Of a stretch of 64,000 bases of DNA, positions 8,399-17,154 are shown piece after piece. The first letter of the stretch is position 1. Each line of letters starts with the position of its first letter. Source of the stretch: Pseudomonas viridiflava (GTDB lineage Bacteria > Pseudomonadota > Gammaproteobacteria > Pseudomonadales > Pseudomonadaceae). Location: positions 62,001 to 126,000 of the forward strand of contig NZ_UUON01000042.1 in the NCBI RefSeq assembly GCF_900590885.1, in the 5' to 3' direction. The notes beneath the pieces were generated by a model. It had not been told where the DNA came from. It saw only the letters and a program-made list of their open reading frames with translations, and searched no databases. The translations under genes were made by a program, and so were the position numbers.

Positions 8399-9531
8399 CA
8401 ATGCGGCTCCAGGCGGGCAGGGGAGAGCATACCAGCGTCGAGGCCGAACCGGGTCAACCCCTCCGGCAGCGCGGCGCCGCGCACCAGGGCCGCACTGGCC
8501 TGGCCCATGGCCGGTGAAGTCTGGATGCCATAGCCGCCTTGCGCCGCGACCCAGAACAGCCCGGGTACCTTAGGGTCGAAACCGCTGAGCAAATCCCCAT
8601 CGTGCACAAAGCTGCGCAACCCGGCCCAGGTGCGGGTGGGGCGGCGGATGGTCAGGGTGGTGGCTTCTTCGATCTGGTAGATGCCCATGGCGATGTCCAG
8701 TTCTTCGGGCTGGATGTCCTGGGGTTCCACCGGGTCGGCGTTGGCCGGCGAGCCGAGGAACATGCCGGCGTCGGGCTTCATGTAGAACGCTTCGTCGAGG
8801 GCCACCAGCATCGGCCAGCCATGGCTGTCGACGTCTTCGGGGCCGGCGAAGATAAACGCCGAGCGCCGCTTGGGCTGCAGGCCGATGGACGCCGCGCCAG
8901 CGAGGGAGCCAATATGATCGGCCCACGCGCCGGCGGCATTGATGATAACCGGCGCGGTGTAGGTTGCGTCCTGGGTGTTCACATGCCACAGGCCGGCGCT
9001 GTCACGGCTCAAGCCCAGCACGTGGCTGTCGGTGCGCACGTCGCCCTGGTTGCGGCGGATACCGCGCAGATAGCCTTGGTGCAGGGCGTCGGTGTCGATG
9101 TCGCTGGCGGTGGGGTCATACAGCGCGCCGTGGACTTTTTCGCGGCGCAGGATCGGCAACTTCCTACAGGCTTCATCCGCACTGAGCAGTTCGACCTGCG
9201 GCACGGTGGCCTTGGCGCTATGGTACTGGGCCTGCAACTCGGCGGCGTCGCCGATGAAATCCACGGTCATTTCGCCGCGTGGCGTGAGCAACGGGTGTTC
9301 ACAGAAGCCCGCCGGCGGGCTGTCGAAAAACGCACGGCTGGCCAGGGTCAATGCACGCACCTGCGGTGTGCCGTACGCGGCGGTGTAGAGCGCCGCCGAA
9401 CGCCCGGTGGAGTGATAGGCCGGGTGGTTTTCACGCTCCAGCACCAGCACCTTGCCATGCGGCGATAGCCAGAAACCCGTGGAAGCACCGGCAATGCCGC
9501 CGCCGATGATGATGAAATCTGCGTGGCTCAT
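8398..9531 (-). CDS. dauA: DauA, FAD-dependent D-arginine dehydrogenase
   Basis: 377 residues, starting at ATG 9531, which overlaps the dauB stop by four bases and has GGAG six bases upstream. The N-terminal FAD-binding Rossmann motif IIGGGIAGAS is followed by the YHSTGRSAALYT loop, a WPMLVALDEAFYMKPD segment and the C-terminal GGYGIQTSPAMG motif. It closely resembles P. aeruginosa DauA, which oxidises D-arginine and other D-amino acids to 2-keto acids and ammonia. The active-site residue His48 of that enzyme is Leu48 here, while Tyr53 is kept. DauB then aminates 2-ketoarginine, so the pair converts D- to L-arginine. Confidence 0.92.
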   Translation of the reverse strand: MSHADFIIIGGGIAGASTGFWLSPHGKVLVLERENHPAYHSTGRSAALYTAAYGTPQVRALTLASRAFFDSPPAGFCEHPLLTPRGEMTVDFIGDAAELQAQYHSAKATVPQVELLSADEACRKLPILRREKVHGALYDPTASDIDTDALHQGYLRGIRRNQGDVRTDSHVLGLSRDSAGLWHVNTQDATYTAPVIINAAGAWADHIGSLAGAASIGLQPKRRSAFIFAGPEDVDSHGWPMLVALDEAFYMKPDAGMFLGSPANADPVEPQDIQPEELDIAMGIYQIEEATTLTIRRPTRTWAGLRSFVHDGDLLSGFDPKVPGLFWVAAQGGYGIQTSPAMGQASAALVRGAALPEGLTRFGLDAGMLSPARLEPH

Positions 9532-10460
9532 AACAGTCTCCAAAGGGCATTGGCCAGGGCGATGTCTTCCAGGCCCAGGCCGATGGAGCGGAAGAATACG
9601 TGGCGGTCGTAGGACGGGCGCGGTACTTGCTCGCTGAGCAGTTCGGGCAGGTCGCCGATTACGGCGCTCGAGTCCCAGCCGTGCTGCTCGGCGGCGATCA
9701 GCATTTCGCCAGCTGCGCCTGGGGTGGTAAGGCGATAGTCGCAGAAAACCTGCATGTCGTTGAGGCTTTGGGGCGGTACTTCATGGGCGCGCGGGGCGTT
9801 GGTGCTGATGGAGGTGATCAGCGCCGGTTTGCTCAGGCGTGCCGGGTCGATCACCGGCCCGGCCGAGGAGGTGCACAGCAGGATCACGTCGGCGTCGTGC
9901 AACGCGGCATCGCAGGTTGCAGCGATCTTTAAACGCGGGTCGAGGTTTTCGAGTTGGGAATTTGCCCCGGCCAGGCTCGGCGAGAACAGGTTGATGCTCT
10001 GCCAGTCCCGCAGGTTTTTCACGTAATGCAGATGGGCCTGGGCCACCTTGCCGCTGCCGATAATCGCCAGGCGCCGCGCGTTCTGAGAGGCCAGCGCATC
10101 CACCGCCAATGCCGTGGTCGCGGCGGTGCGCGCCGTAGTCAACTCGGCGGCATCGCACAGCAGCAACGGTTGGCCGGTTTGCATCGACATCAGCAGCGTC
10201 CAGGCCGTGACCAACGGCCCTTGCTCGCGCACGATGTAGGGCGAGGTCTTGACCCCGTACACGCCATCTTCAGCCAGCACGCCCAGGTAGTTGATGAAGT
10301 CGCCAGCGCCCTGCGGGAACTCCACCAACTGCTGCGCCGGCTGCACCGCGCGCCCGGCGGCCAGGTCGCGGAACAGCTTGCGCAGAGTCTGCGGCACGTC
10401 GACGTGCGTGAGCAATTCACGCGCCTGTGTCTGGTCTATCACGTGGGGGATGCTGGACAC
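9528..10460 (-). CDS. dauB: DauB, NAD(P)H-dependent anabolic L-arginine dehydrogenase
   Basis: 310 residues from a GTG at 10460 with GGGAG six bases upstream; an upstream in-frame start at 10565 would swallow the promoter region. It belongs to the ornithine cyclodeaminase/mu-crystallin family: AAVDALAS-type helix, the Rossmann motif RRLAIIGSGKVAQAH near residues 126-142, and the TSSAGPVID segment. In P. aeruginosa DauB reduces 2-ketoarginine with ammonia to L-arginine, completing arginine racemisation begun by DauA. It is the first gene of the operon. Confidence 0.88.
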   Translation of the reverse strand: MSSIPHVIDQTQARELLTHVDVPQTLRKLFRDLAAGRAVQPAQQLVEFPQGAGDFINYLGVLAEDGVYGVKTSPYIVREQGPLVTAWTLLMSMQTGQPLLLCDAAELTTARTAATTALAVDALASQNARRLAIIGSGKVAQAHLHYVKNLRDWQSINLFSPSLAGANSQLENLDPRLKIAATCDAALHDADVILLCTSSAGPVIDPARLSKPALITSISTNAPRAHEVPPQSLNDMQVFCDYRLTTPGAAGEMLIAAEQHGWDSSAVIGDLPELLSEQVPRPSYDRHVFFRSIGLGLEDIALANALWRLL

Positions 10461-10480
10461 GGAGAACTCCCGAACTAAAC

Positions 10481-10508
10481 TATTTTGTCCATTATGGACT
10501 TTTAGTTT
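10481..10508. promoter_or_regulatory. Candidate DauR operator upstream of dauB
   Basis: GTCCATTATGGAC at 10487-10499 is a near-perfect 13-base palindrome flanked by AT-rich arms. Read on the minus strand, TAAAAGTCCA matches ten bases of the site at 6852. It lies about 25 bases upstream of the dauB start codon, inside the expected promoter region. Confidence 0.55.
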
Positions 10509-10571
10509 AAATGGGCAACCGCCGCGAGAAAAAAGCTGCAGACCACCCTCATGCGTTATGCCCAACGCTGC

Positions 10572-12020
10572 TCAGTTCGCCACGGAGGTCACGTGGGCGA
10601 CCGCAACCCCGGTGGTTTCGACCCATCCGCCCCCAAGTACTTTGTAGAAGGTCACCAAGTTGGTCAGGCGTGATAACTGCGTGCCAATCAGGTCTTGTTG
10701 CGCGGTGTAAAGCGAACGTTGCGAGTCCAGCACACTGAGATAACTGTCAATCCCCTGACTGAAGCGCGCCTCTGAGAGTCGATAGCTTCTGGCGGTCGCA
10801 TCCACCAGCGCTTGTTGGGCATCCAGCTGGCGCCCCAGCGTGCCGCGCTGCGCGAGCGCGTCATTGACTTCGCGAAACGCGGTTTGAATCGCCTTTTCGT
10901 AGTCGGCCACGTAGATATCGCGATCGGCTGTGGCGCTGGCCAGGTTGGCGCGGTTGGTACCGCCATCGAAGATCGGCAGCGAGATTTGTGGCGCGAAACT
11001 CCAAGTGCCCGATCCGCCTTTGAACATATTCGACAAACTCGCGCTTGAAGTCCCCGCCGAAGCCGTGAGGGTAATGCTTGGGTAGAACGCCGCACGGGCG
11101 GCGCCGATGTAGGCATTGGCGGCCTTCAAGTCGCGCTCGGCCTTGAGTATGTCGGGGCGGCGTTGCAGCAGGTCCGAGGTCAAGCCGGGCGGGATGCTGG
11201 CCAGCGGACTCGCGTCGGCTGTCGAGCGTGCGGGCAGGGTCTTGGGCAGCAGCTCGCCTGGCAGTTCGGCGCCGACGACAAGGCGCAGTGCGTTGAGGTC
11301 TTCGGCGACTTGCGCGGTGTATTTTTCCACATCCACGCGTGCCGTTTCGACGCTGGTCTGAGCCTGACTCAGGGTGAGTGCGGAAGACGAACCCAGGTCG
11401 AACATGCGCTGATCGAGCGCGTAGCTGTTTTGCTGGCTGGTGAGCGTATCGTGCGCCAGCTTGAGCCGGTCCTGATCGGACGCCAGTGTGAGGTAGTCGG
11501 TGGCAACCTCGGCGATCAGGCTGATTTGCGTGCTTCGGCGATTTTCAGCGGTAGAGAAAAACTGCTCAAGTGCCTGCGCGCTGAGGCTTCGCACCCGGCC
11601 AAACAGGTCAAGTTCATAGGCACTGAAGCCCAGCGTCGCGCTGTAGCTGTGCGTAACCATGGCCTGAGCGGTCTGGGATTGGTCGGCCGGTGTACGGCTG
11701 GCACTGGAACTGCCGCTGGCATCGATGCTCGGCAATAACGCCGCGTCCTGTACGCGGTAGGTGGCGCGCGCCTTTTCGATATTCAGCACGGCCACTCTGA
11801 GGTCGCGGTTGTTGGCCAGCGCCAGCTCGATGATCGCCTGCAGTGCAGGGTCAGTGAAGACATTACGCCAGCCAAGCTCGGCCACGGGAATGGCAGTTGC
11901 CGCCGCGCTTGTGGCAAACGTCGGTGGGACGGAGGAAGCTGGCTGCTGGTAGGCTGGCATCAAACTGCAACCGCTCAACAGCGTCCCAAGCACCCATAAA
12001 GAACAGGTAAGCCGTGGCAT
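10572..12020 (-). CDS. Outer membrane efflux lipoprotein (OprM/TtgC type)
   Basis: 482 residues. The lipobox LSGC places the lipidated cysteine at residue 18. Two outer-membrane efflux repeats follow, with typical motifs YELDLFGRVRSLS, IPPGLTSDLLQRRPDI and PQISLPIFDGGTNRA. It forms the trimeric channel of an RND pump and is the last gene of the adaptor-pump-channel operon, starting one base after the pump gene stops. It resembles the OprM/OprN/TtgC group; substrate range cannot be read. Confidence 0.92.
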   Translation of the reverse strand: MPRLTCSLWVLGTLLSGCSLMPAYQQPASSVPPTFATSAAATAIPVAELGWRNVFTDPALQAIIELALANNRDLRVAVLNIEKARATYRVQDAALLPSIDASGSSSASRTPADQSQTAQAMVTHSYSATLGFSAYELDLFGRVRSLSAQALEQFFSTAENRRSTQISLIAEVATDYLTLASDQDRLKLAHDTLTSQQNSYALDQRMFDLGSSSALTLSQAQTSVETARVDVEKYTAQVAEDLNALRLVVGAELPGELLPKTLPARSTADASPLASIPPGLTSDLLQRRPDILKAERDLKAANAYIGAARAAFYPSITLTASAGTSSASLSNMFKGGSGTWSFAPQISLPIFDGGTNRANLASATADRDIYVADYEKAIQTAFREVNDALAQRGTLGRQLDAQQALVDATARSYRLSEARFSQGIDSYLSVLDSQRSLYTAQQDLIGTQLSRLTNLVTFYKVLGGGWVETTGVAVAHVTSVAN

Positions 12021-12021
12021 C

Positions 12022-15000
12022 TCAGCGTCCTCTCACGGGGGCGGGTTGGCGCTTGAATAAGCGCATCACCAGCACAAAGAACAGCGGCACAAAGACAATC
12101 GCCAGTAGCGTGCCGGACAGCATGCCGCCGATCACGGCGTTGCCCAAGGCGTGCTGTGCACCGGCCCCCGCGCCGCTGCCGAAGACCAGCGGCAGTACGC
12201 CGAGTATGAACGCCAGCGAAGTCATAAGCACCGGGCGCAAGCGCATGCGCGCGGCTTCAAGTGCCGAGTGCACCAGGCTTTCGCCGTTGGCATAGAGGTC
12301 TTTGGCGAACTCCACGATCAGAATGGCGTTCTTCGACGCAAGGCCAATGGTGGTCAATATCCCCACCTGGAAGTACACGTCGTTCATTTTCCAGGTCAGG
12401 ATCGCGCCGATCAGCGCGCCCAGAACCCCCAGCGGCACCACTAGCACTACTGACAGCGGAATGGCCCAGCTCTCATACAATGCGGCCAGGCACAGGAACA
12501 CAAACAGGATCGACAGGGCGTACAGCAGGCCGGTCTGGCCGGTGGAGGCTTTTTCCTGGCGCGACAGGCCGGTCCATTCGTAGCCGATGCCGGTCGGCAA
12601 CTTGGCGACAGCGTCCTGCACGATAGCCAGTGCTTCGCCGCTGGACGCGGACCCCGGCATCGCCATGCCCAAGATCTCTACTGAGGGCACCCCGTTGTAG
12701 CGCTCAAGCCGCGGCGACCCCGAAGCCCACTGCACCTTTGAAAACGCTGAAAAGGGCACCATGCCGCTGTCGCTGTTACGGATGTACCAGCGGTTGATGT
12801 CATCGGGAAGCATGCGGTAGGTGGCATCCGCCTGCAGCATGACCTTTTTTACCCGACCCTTGTCGATGAAGTCATTCACGTAACTGCTACCCCAGGCGGC
12901 CGAGAAGTTGTCATTGATGTCAGCAATCGATATGCCCAGCGCCTGGGCTTTATCCGGGTCGATGACCAGTTGCAGCTCCGGCGTGTCTTCTTGCCCGTTG
13001 GGCCGCACCGCCACCAGGCGCTTGTCTTTGGATAGCTCGGCGAGCAGTTGGTTACGCGCCTTCATCAGCGTGTCGTGACCCAGGTTGGCACGGTCTTGCA
13101 GCATCAGGTCGAAGCCGGTCGCATTGCCCAACTCCGCCACGGCCGGCGGCGCGAAAGCAAACACCCGCGCATCCCTGAGCGTCGCGAAATAGGCCATGGC
13201 TTTGCTCGACACGCCCGACACACTGAGCGCCTCTCCCTTGCGCTCATCCCAGGGCCTGAGCTTGACGAACGCCAGGCCGGTGTTCTGGCCACTGCCGGCA
13301 AAGCTGAAGCCAGACACCGTGAACACTCCGGAGACTGCGTCTTTCTGGTCGACCAGGAAGTGCTGCTCGACCTGGCGAATCACTTCATCGGTACGCGCGC
13401 CCGTCGCGCCGGGCGGCAGTTGCACCAGCACGAACAGGGTGCCCTGGTCTTCATCGGGCAGGAAGCCGACCGGCAATTTCATGAAGCCCAGTACCACTGC
13501 GCCAAGCAGTACGGCGTACAGCAGCATGTAACGCCAGCCCTTGCCAACGACGTGGCGTACGATGCCCTGGTAGCGATGGTTGCCACGGTCAAACACGCGG
13601 TTGAACCAGCCAAAAAAACCGCTGGTGGCCGCGCCATGACCTTGCTGCACAGGCTTGAGGAAGGTCGCGCACAGCGCGGGCGTGAGCACCAGCGCCACCA
13701 GCACCGACAGGGTCATGGCCGAGACGATGGTGATGGAGAACTGACGGTAGATCACGCCGCTGGAACCACTGAAAAACGCCATCGGCACAAACACCGCCGC
13801 CAGCACCAGCGCGACCCCGACCAATGCCCCGGTGATCTGGTCCATGGACTTGCGAGTGGCCTCTTTGGGCGGCAGCCCTTCCTGCGTCATGATCCGCTCG
13901 ACGTTTTCCACCACCACGATGGCATCGTCCACCAGCAAACCGATGGCCAGTACCATGGCAAACATGGTCAGCGTATTGATCGTGAAACCGAACGCCGCCA
14001 GCACGCCGAAAGTGCCCAGCAGCACCACCGGCACCGCGATAGTCGGAATCAATGTGGCCCTGAAGTTCTGCAGGAACAGGTACATCACCAGGAACACCAG
14101 CGCGACAGCCTCCACCAGCGTGCGTACCACTTCCTCGATCGAGATGCGCACGAAGGGCGTGGTGTCATAGGGTTTTTGTACGGCCATGCCCGGCGGAAAA
14201 AACTGCTCGAGCTCCGCCATGCGGGCGTCAATCGCCTTGACCGTGTCCAGGGCGTTGGCGCCAGCGGCGAGCTTGATCGCCAGGCCTGCAGCCGGTTTGG
14301 CGTTGTAGCGCCCGGCACTGGTGTAACTCTCACTGCCCAATTCTATGCGCGCTACATCGCGCAGGCGTACTTGAGAACCGTCAGTCTGGGTGCGCAGCAG
14401 GATGTCCTCGAACTCTTTCGCGGTTCTCAAGCGCGTCTGCGAGGTGATCGTCGCGTTGATCTGCTGGTTGGCGGTGGCGGGGAGGGCGCCCAGTTGCCCG
14501 GCTGAGACCTGCACGTTCTGCGCCTGGATCGCGGTTTTCACATCGGTTGGCGTGAGGCTGAAGTTGGCCAACTGATCTGGGTTAAGCCACACGCGCATGG
14601 CGTACTGGGAGCCAAACAGTGTGGTGTCGCCAACGCCTTCCACCCGACTGATTGCATCCTGCACGTTGGCCGCCACGTAGTCCGACAGGTCGGCGGCGTT
14701 CATGCTGCCATCCTCGGAAGTGAAGGCCAGCACGTTGAGGAAGTTCATCGCCGACTTGGTCACCGTCAAGCCCTGGTTCTGCACCTCTTGCGGTAACAGT
14801 GGCGTGGCCAATGCCAGTTTGTTCTGCACCTGCACCTGGGCGGTATCGGGGTTGGTGCCATTCTCGAACGTGAGCGTGATGGTGGCCGAACCGGACGACT
14901 CACTGGTGGAAGACATGTAGCTCAGCCGGTCAAGGCCCTTCATTTTCTGCTCGATGACCTGCGTCACGGTATCTTCCAGGGTTTTCGCGGACGCGCCGGG

Positions 15001-15147
15001 ATAGTTGGCGGTAATCGCCACGGCGGGTGGTGCGATGTCCGGGTACTGCGCGATTGGCAGCGTGAGAATTGAAATGATGCCGGCCAACATCACAATAATA
15101 GCCAGCACCCACGCGAACACCGGGCGATCAATAAAGAAACGTGCCAT
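12022..15147 (-). CDS. RND multidrug efflux pump, inner membrane subunit (HAE1 family)
   Basis: 1041 residues, standard for MexB/AcrB/TtgB proteins. It begins MARFFIDRPVFAWVLAIIVM, and the proton-relay pair Asp407-Asp408 is present in transmembrane helix 4 (GLLVDDAIVVVEN). Two large periplasmic loops and the usual closing signature ALEAARMRLRPVLMTSLAF are intact. It exports hydrophobic compounds by proton antiport through the adaptor and channel encoded on either side. It starts 18 bases after the adaptor gene. The C-terminus has the short basic tail common to this family. Confidence 0.95.
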   Translation of the reverse strand: MARFFIDRPVFAWVLAIIVMLAGIISILTLPIAQYPDIAPPAVAITANYPGASAKTLEDTVTQVIEQKMKGLDRLSYMSSTSESSGSATITLTFENGTNPDTAQVQVQNKLALATPLLPQEVQNQGLTVTKSAMNFLNVLAFTSEDGSMNAADLSDYVAANVQDAISRVEGVGDTTLFGSQYAMRVWLNPDQLANFSLTPTDVKTAIQAQNVQVSAGQLGALPATANQQINATITSQTRLRTAKEFEDILLRTQTDGSQVRLRDVARIELGSESYTSAGRYNAKPAAGLAIKLAAGANALDTVKAIDARMAELEQFFPPGMAVQKPYDTTPFVRISIEEVVRTLVEAVALVFLVMYLFLQNFRATLIPTIAVPVVLLGTFGVLAAFGFTINTLTMFAMVLAIGLLVDDAIVVVENVERIMTQEGLPPKEATRKSMDQITGALVGVALVLAAVFVPMAFFSGSSGVIYRQFSITIVSAMTLSVLVALVLTPALCATFLKPVQQGHGAATSGFFGWFNRVFDRGNHRYQGIVRHVVGKGWRYMLLYAVLLGAVVLGFMKLPVGFLPDEDQGTLFVLVQLPPGATGARTDEVIRQVEQHFLVDQKDAVSGVFTVSGFSFAGSGQNTGLAFVKLRPWDERKGEALSVSGVSSKAMAYFATLRDARVFAFAPPAVAELGNATGFDLMLQDRANLGHDTLMKARNQLLAELSKDKRLVAVRPNGQEDTPELQLVIDPDKAQALGISIADINDNFSAAWGSSYVNDFIDKGRVKKVMLQADATYRMLPDDINRWYIRNSDSGMVPFSAFSKVQWASGSPRLERYNGVPSVEILGMAMPGSASSGEALAIVQDAVAKLPTGIGYEWTGLSRQEKASTGQTGLLYALSILFVFLCLAALYESWAIPLSVVLVVPLGVLGALIGAILTWKMNDVYFQVGILTTIGLASKNAILIVEFAKDLYANGESLVHSALEAARMRLRPVLMTSLAFILGVLPLVFGSGAGAGAQHALGNAVIGGMLSGTLLAIVFVPLFFVLVMRLFKRQPAPVRGR

Positions 15148-15165
15148 GAGTAGCTCTCTCGCAGA

Positions 15166-16377
15166 TCAGTTTGACGCGGTGGCCTTGGCGGCTGGCGCAG
15201 GTTTCGCAACGTTGGGCAGGTCGTCAGCCGGTTTTGGCACCCACGGCGTGACATTCACCTCCAGGCCCGGTGCGGCGTTTTGCTGACCATCGACCACCAG
15301 TTGGTCACCCGGTTCGAGCCCTGCCTGCACCAGCCACTGATCGCCCACTGCGCGTTCGGTCTGGAGGGGGCGGCGCTGGAGTTTTTTCTGGCTGTCGACG
15401 ACATACGCGAACGGCTTGCCGGCACCGTCCCTGGAGACCGCTTGCTGGGGTATCAGCAGCGCGTTGTCCTTGACCGCTTCTTGCAGCACTGCGCGCACAT
15501 ACATACCGGGAAGCAGGTCGCCGTCGGGGTTGGGGAACAGCGCGCGCAAGGTGATGGTGCCGGTATTCTGGTCTACGGTGACGTCGGAAAACTCCAGGGT
15601 CCCCTCGTGGGGGTAGGTACTGCCGTCTTCAAGCAGCAGTTGCACCTTGGCCGAGTTGGCACCGCTCTTTTGCAGTTCACCTCGGGCCATCGCGTGCTTG
15701 AGCCGCAGCAGCGCGGTGCTGGATTGGGAGAGATCGACGTACAGCGGGTCCAGTTGTTGGACAGTCGCCAGCTCAGTGGTCTGGCTGGCGGTTACCAGTG
15801 CGCCAGGCGTGACGCTGGACTTGCCGATGCGCCCGGAAATCGGCGAATCCACACGGGCGTATGACAGGTTGATACGGCTGCTTTCAAGGTCAGCCTTGGC
15901 AGACGCTACCTGCGCTGCGTCCTCACCGAGCGAGGCGCTTGCATCATCGTAGTCCTGCTGGCTGACGGCCTGGATGGCGAGTAATTGCTTGTAGCGTTCG
16001 GCCTTGAGCCGGGCGGTCTTGAGTGTGGCCTGTGCTTTGGCGAGCGCCGCAAGATTGCTCTCGTAGGTAGCCTTGTAGGTCGCGGGGTCGATTTGGTACA
16101 GCGCCTGGCCTGCCCTGACATCGCTGCCTTCCTTGAACAGGCGTGCCTTGATGATTCCTGCCACTTGCGGGCGTACCTGCGCAACCAGGTAGGCAGAGGT
16201 GCGACCGGGCAGCTGCGTGGTCAGCGCCAGGTGCCGAGGTTGCACGGTGATCACGCCCACGGTCGGTGTGCCCTGCGCAGGCGGTGGCCCACCCGGCGGC
16301 TTGCCGCAGGCGGTGAGCAAGCAAGCGGTAATACACACTGCGATAAGCGTTAAGGGGGTGGTCATGGGCGGGCGCAA
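15166..16377 (-). CDS. RND efflux periplasmic adaptor lipoprotein (MexA/TtgA type)
   Basis: 403 residues from a TTG at 16377, which has GGAG seven bases upstream; an ATG four codons later (16365) is possible but has no ribosome site. Lipobox LTAC puts the lipid at Cys24. The membrane-fusion barrel-sandwich (VRPQVAGIIKARLFKEGSDVR), a coiled-coil hairpin around residues 100-165, and the SPISGRIG segment are all visible. It links the inner pump to the channel. Together with the next two genes it forms the operon, transcribed away from the TetR gene at 16528. Confidence 0.93.
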   Translation of the reverse strand: MRPPMTTPLTLIAVCITACLLTACGKPPGGPPPAQGTPTVGVITVQPRHLALTTQLPGRTSAYLVAQVRPQVAGIIKARLFKEGSDVRAGQALYQIDPATYKATYESNLAALAKAQATLKTARLKAERYKQLLAIQAVSQQDYDDASASLGEDAAQVASAKADLESSRINLSYARVDSPISGRIGKSSVTPGALVTASQTTELATVQQLDPLYVDLSQSSTALLRLKHAMARGELQKSGANSAKVQLLLEDGSTYPHEGTLEFSDVTVDQNTGTITLRALFPNPDGDLLPGMYVRAVLQEAVKDNALLIPQQAVSRDGAGKPFAYVVDSQKKLQRRPLQTERAVGDQWLVQAGLEPGDQLVVDGQQNAAPGLEVNVTPWVPKPADDLPNVAKPAPAAKATASN

Positions 16378-16422
16378 GGCGTTTCTCCAGGGCTGGATGG
16401 AGGAGCGAAATCATCTTTAAAA

Positions 16423-16439
16423 TACCGTACTGTACGGTA
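16423..16439. promoter_or_regulatory. Perfect 17-bp palindrome, TetR operator for the efflux operon
   Basis: TACCGTACTGTACGGTA: two perfect 8-base arms around a single T. It sits between the divergent adaptor and TetR genes, about 46 bases from the adaptor start and 89 bases from the regulator start. This is where a TetR dimer would repress both promoters. Confidence 0.75.
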
Positions 16440-16527
16440 ATGTATTGGCGTGGATTTGCGCCGTCAACCCATATCGGACCCCCTGGGGTATCATTCCGGG
16501 GTTTACGGAAGGAGTGGAGCAGGCGTT

Positions 16528-17154
16528 ATGCGAGTCAGGACTGAAGCCAAACGCGAGGCCATCGTCGAGGCGGCCGCGCAGGTTTTTCTGGAGTTTGGCT
16601 TTGATGGTGCGTCGATGGCGCAGATTGCCACGCGTGTTGGCGGATCAAAGGGCACGTTGTACGGTTATTTCAGCAGCAAGGAGGAGTTGTTCGTCGAGGT
16701 CATGCACGGTATGGCCAAGCGTTACCTGGAGCCGATCTTCGAAGCGCTGCAGAAGGACCATGATGATTTGCGCCATGCCCTGCAGCAGTTCGGCGAGCGC
16801 ACCCTGGCCGTGCTGTGCCTGGAAGCCTCGATCCAGGCACGCCGCGCGATCATCGCGCAGTCCGGGCGCAGTGACATAGGCCTGCGGTTCTACGAACGAG
16901 GGCCCAAGAAGGGTGTGCGCGAAGTCGCCACCTTTCTTGCACGCCAGGTCGAGGAGGGTAAGCTCCGGCCTTGTGATCCGGAGGTTGCAGCCTGCCACCT
17001 GATGGCGCTGCTCGATTCCGAAACGGTGATGCCCTGCTTGCTGGGCGTCACCCAGAAGCCTACGCCGGCCCATGTACGCGCGGCGGTCACGCGCGCGCTG
17101 GACACATTTCTCGCAGGGTATGCGCTGAGGCCCGACAGCGTCATGCGCACTTAG
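16528..17154 (+). CDS. TetR-family repressor of the RND efflux operon (AefR-like)
   Basis: 208 residues from the ATG at 16528, preceded by GGAG at a good distance; a longer in-frame reading from 16450 would extend through the palindromic operator side and lacks family similarity. The N-terminal helix-turn-helix is MAQIATRVGGSKGTLYGYFSSKEELF (about residues 31-56, written here with its usual Y-x-Y-F end). The C-terminal domain with RFYERGPKKGVREVATFLA and RPCDPEVAACHLMALLDSE resembles the AefR-type ligand domain. Divergent orientation and the operator between the genes indicate local repression relieved by a pump substrate. Its last four bases overlap the end of the convergent TetR gene. Confidence 0.88.
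   Translation: MRVRTEAKREAIVEAAAQVFLEFGFDGASMAQIATRVGGSKGTLYGYFSSKEELFVEVMHGMAKRYLEPIFEALQKDHDDLRHALQQFGERTLAVLCLEASIQARRAIIAQSGRSDIGLRFYERGPKKGVREVATFLARQVEEGKLRPCDPEVAACHLMALLDSETVMPCLLGVTQKPTPAHVRAAVTRALDTFLAGYALRPDSVMRT

Noticed and set aside
13048..14505. Plus-strand open frame opposite the RND pump gene
   Set aside because: Histidine- and arginine-rich mirror of a fully conserved pump; no start signal or domain.
16450..16527. Upstream extension of the efflux TetR gene to position 16450
   Set aside because: The extra 26 residues do not fit the family, while the ATG at 16528 has a proper ribosome site and starts right before the helix-turn-helix domain.
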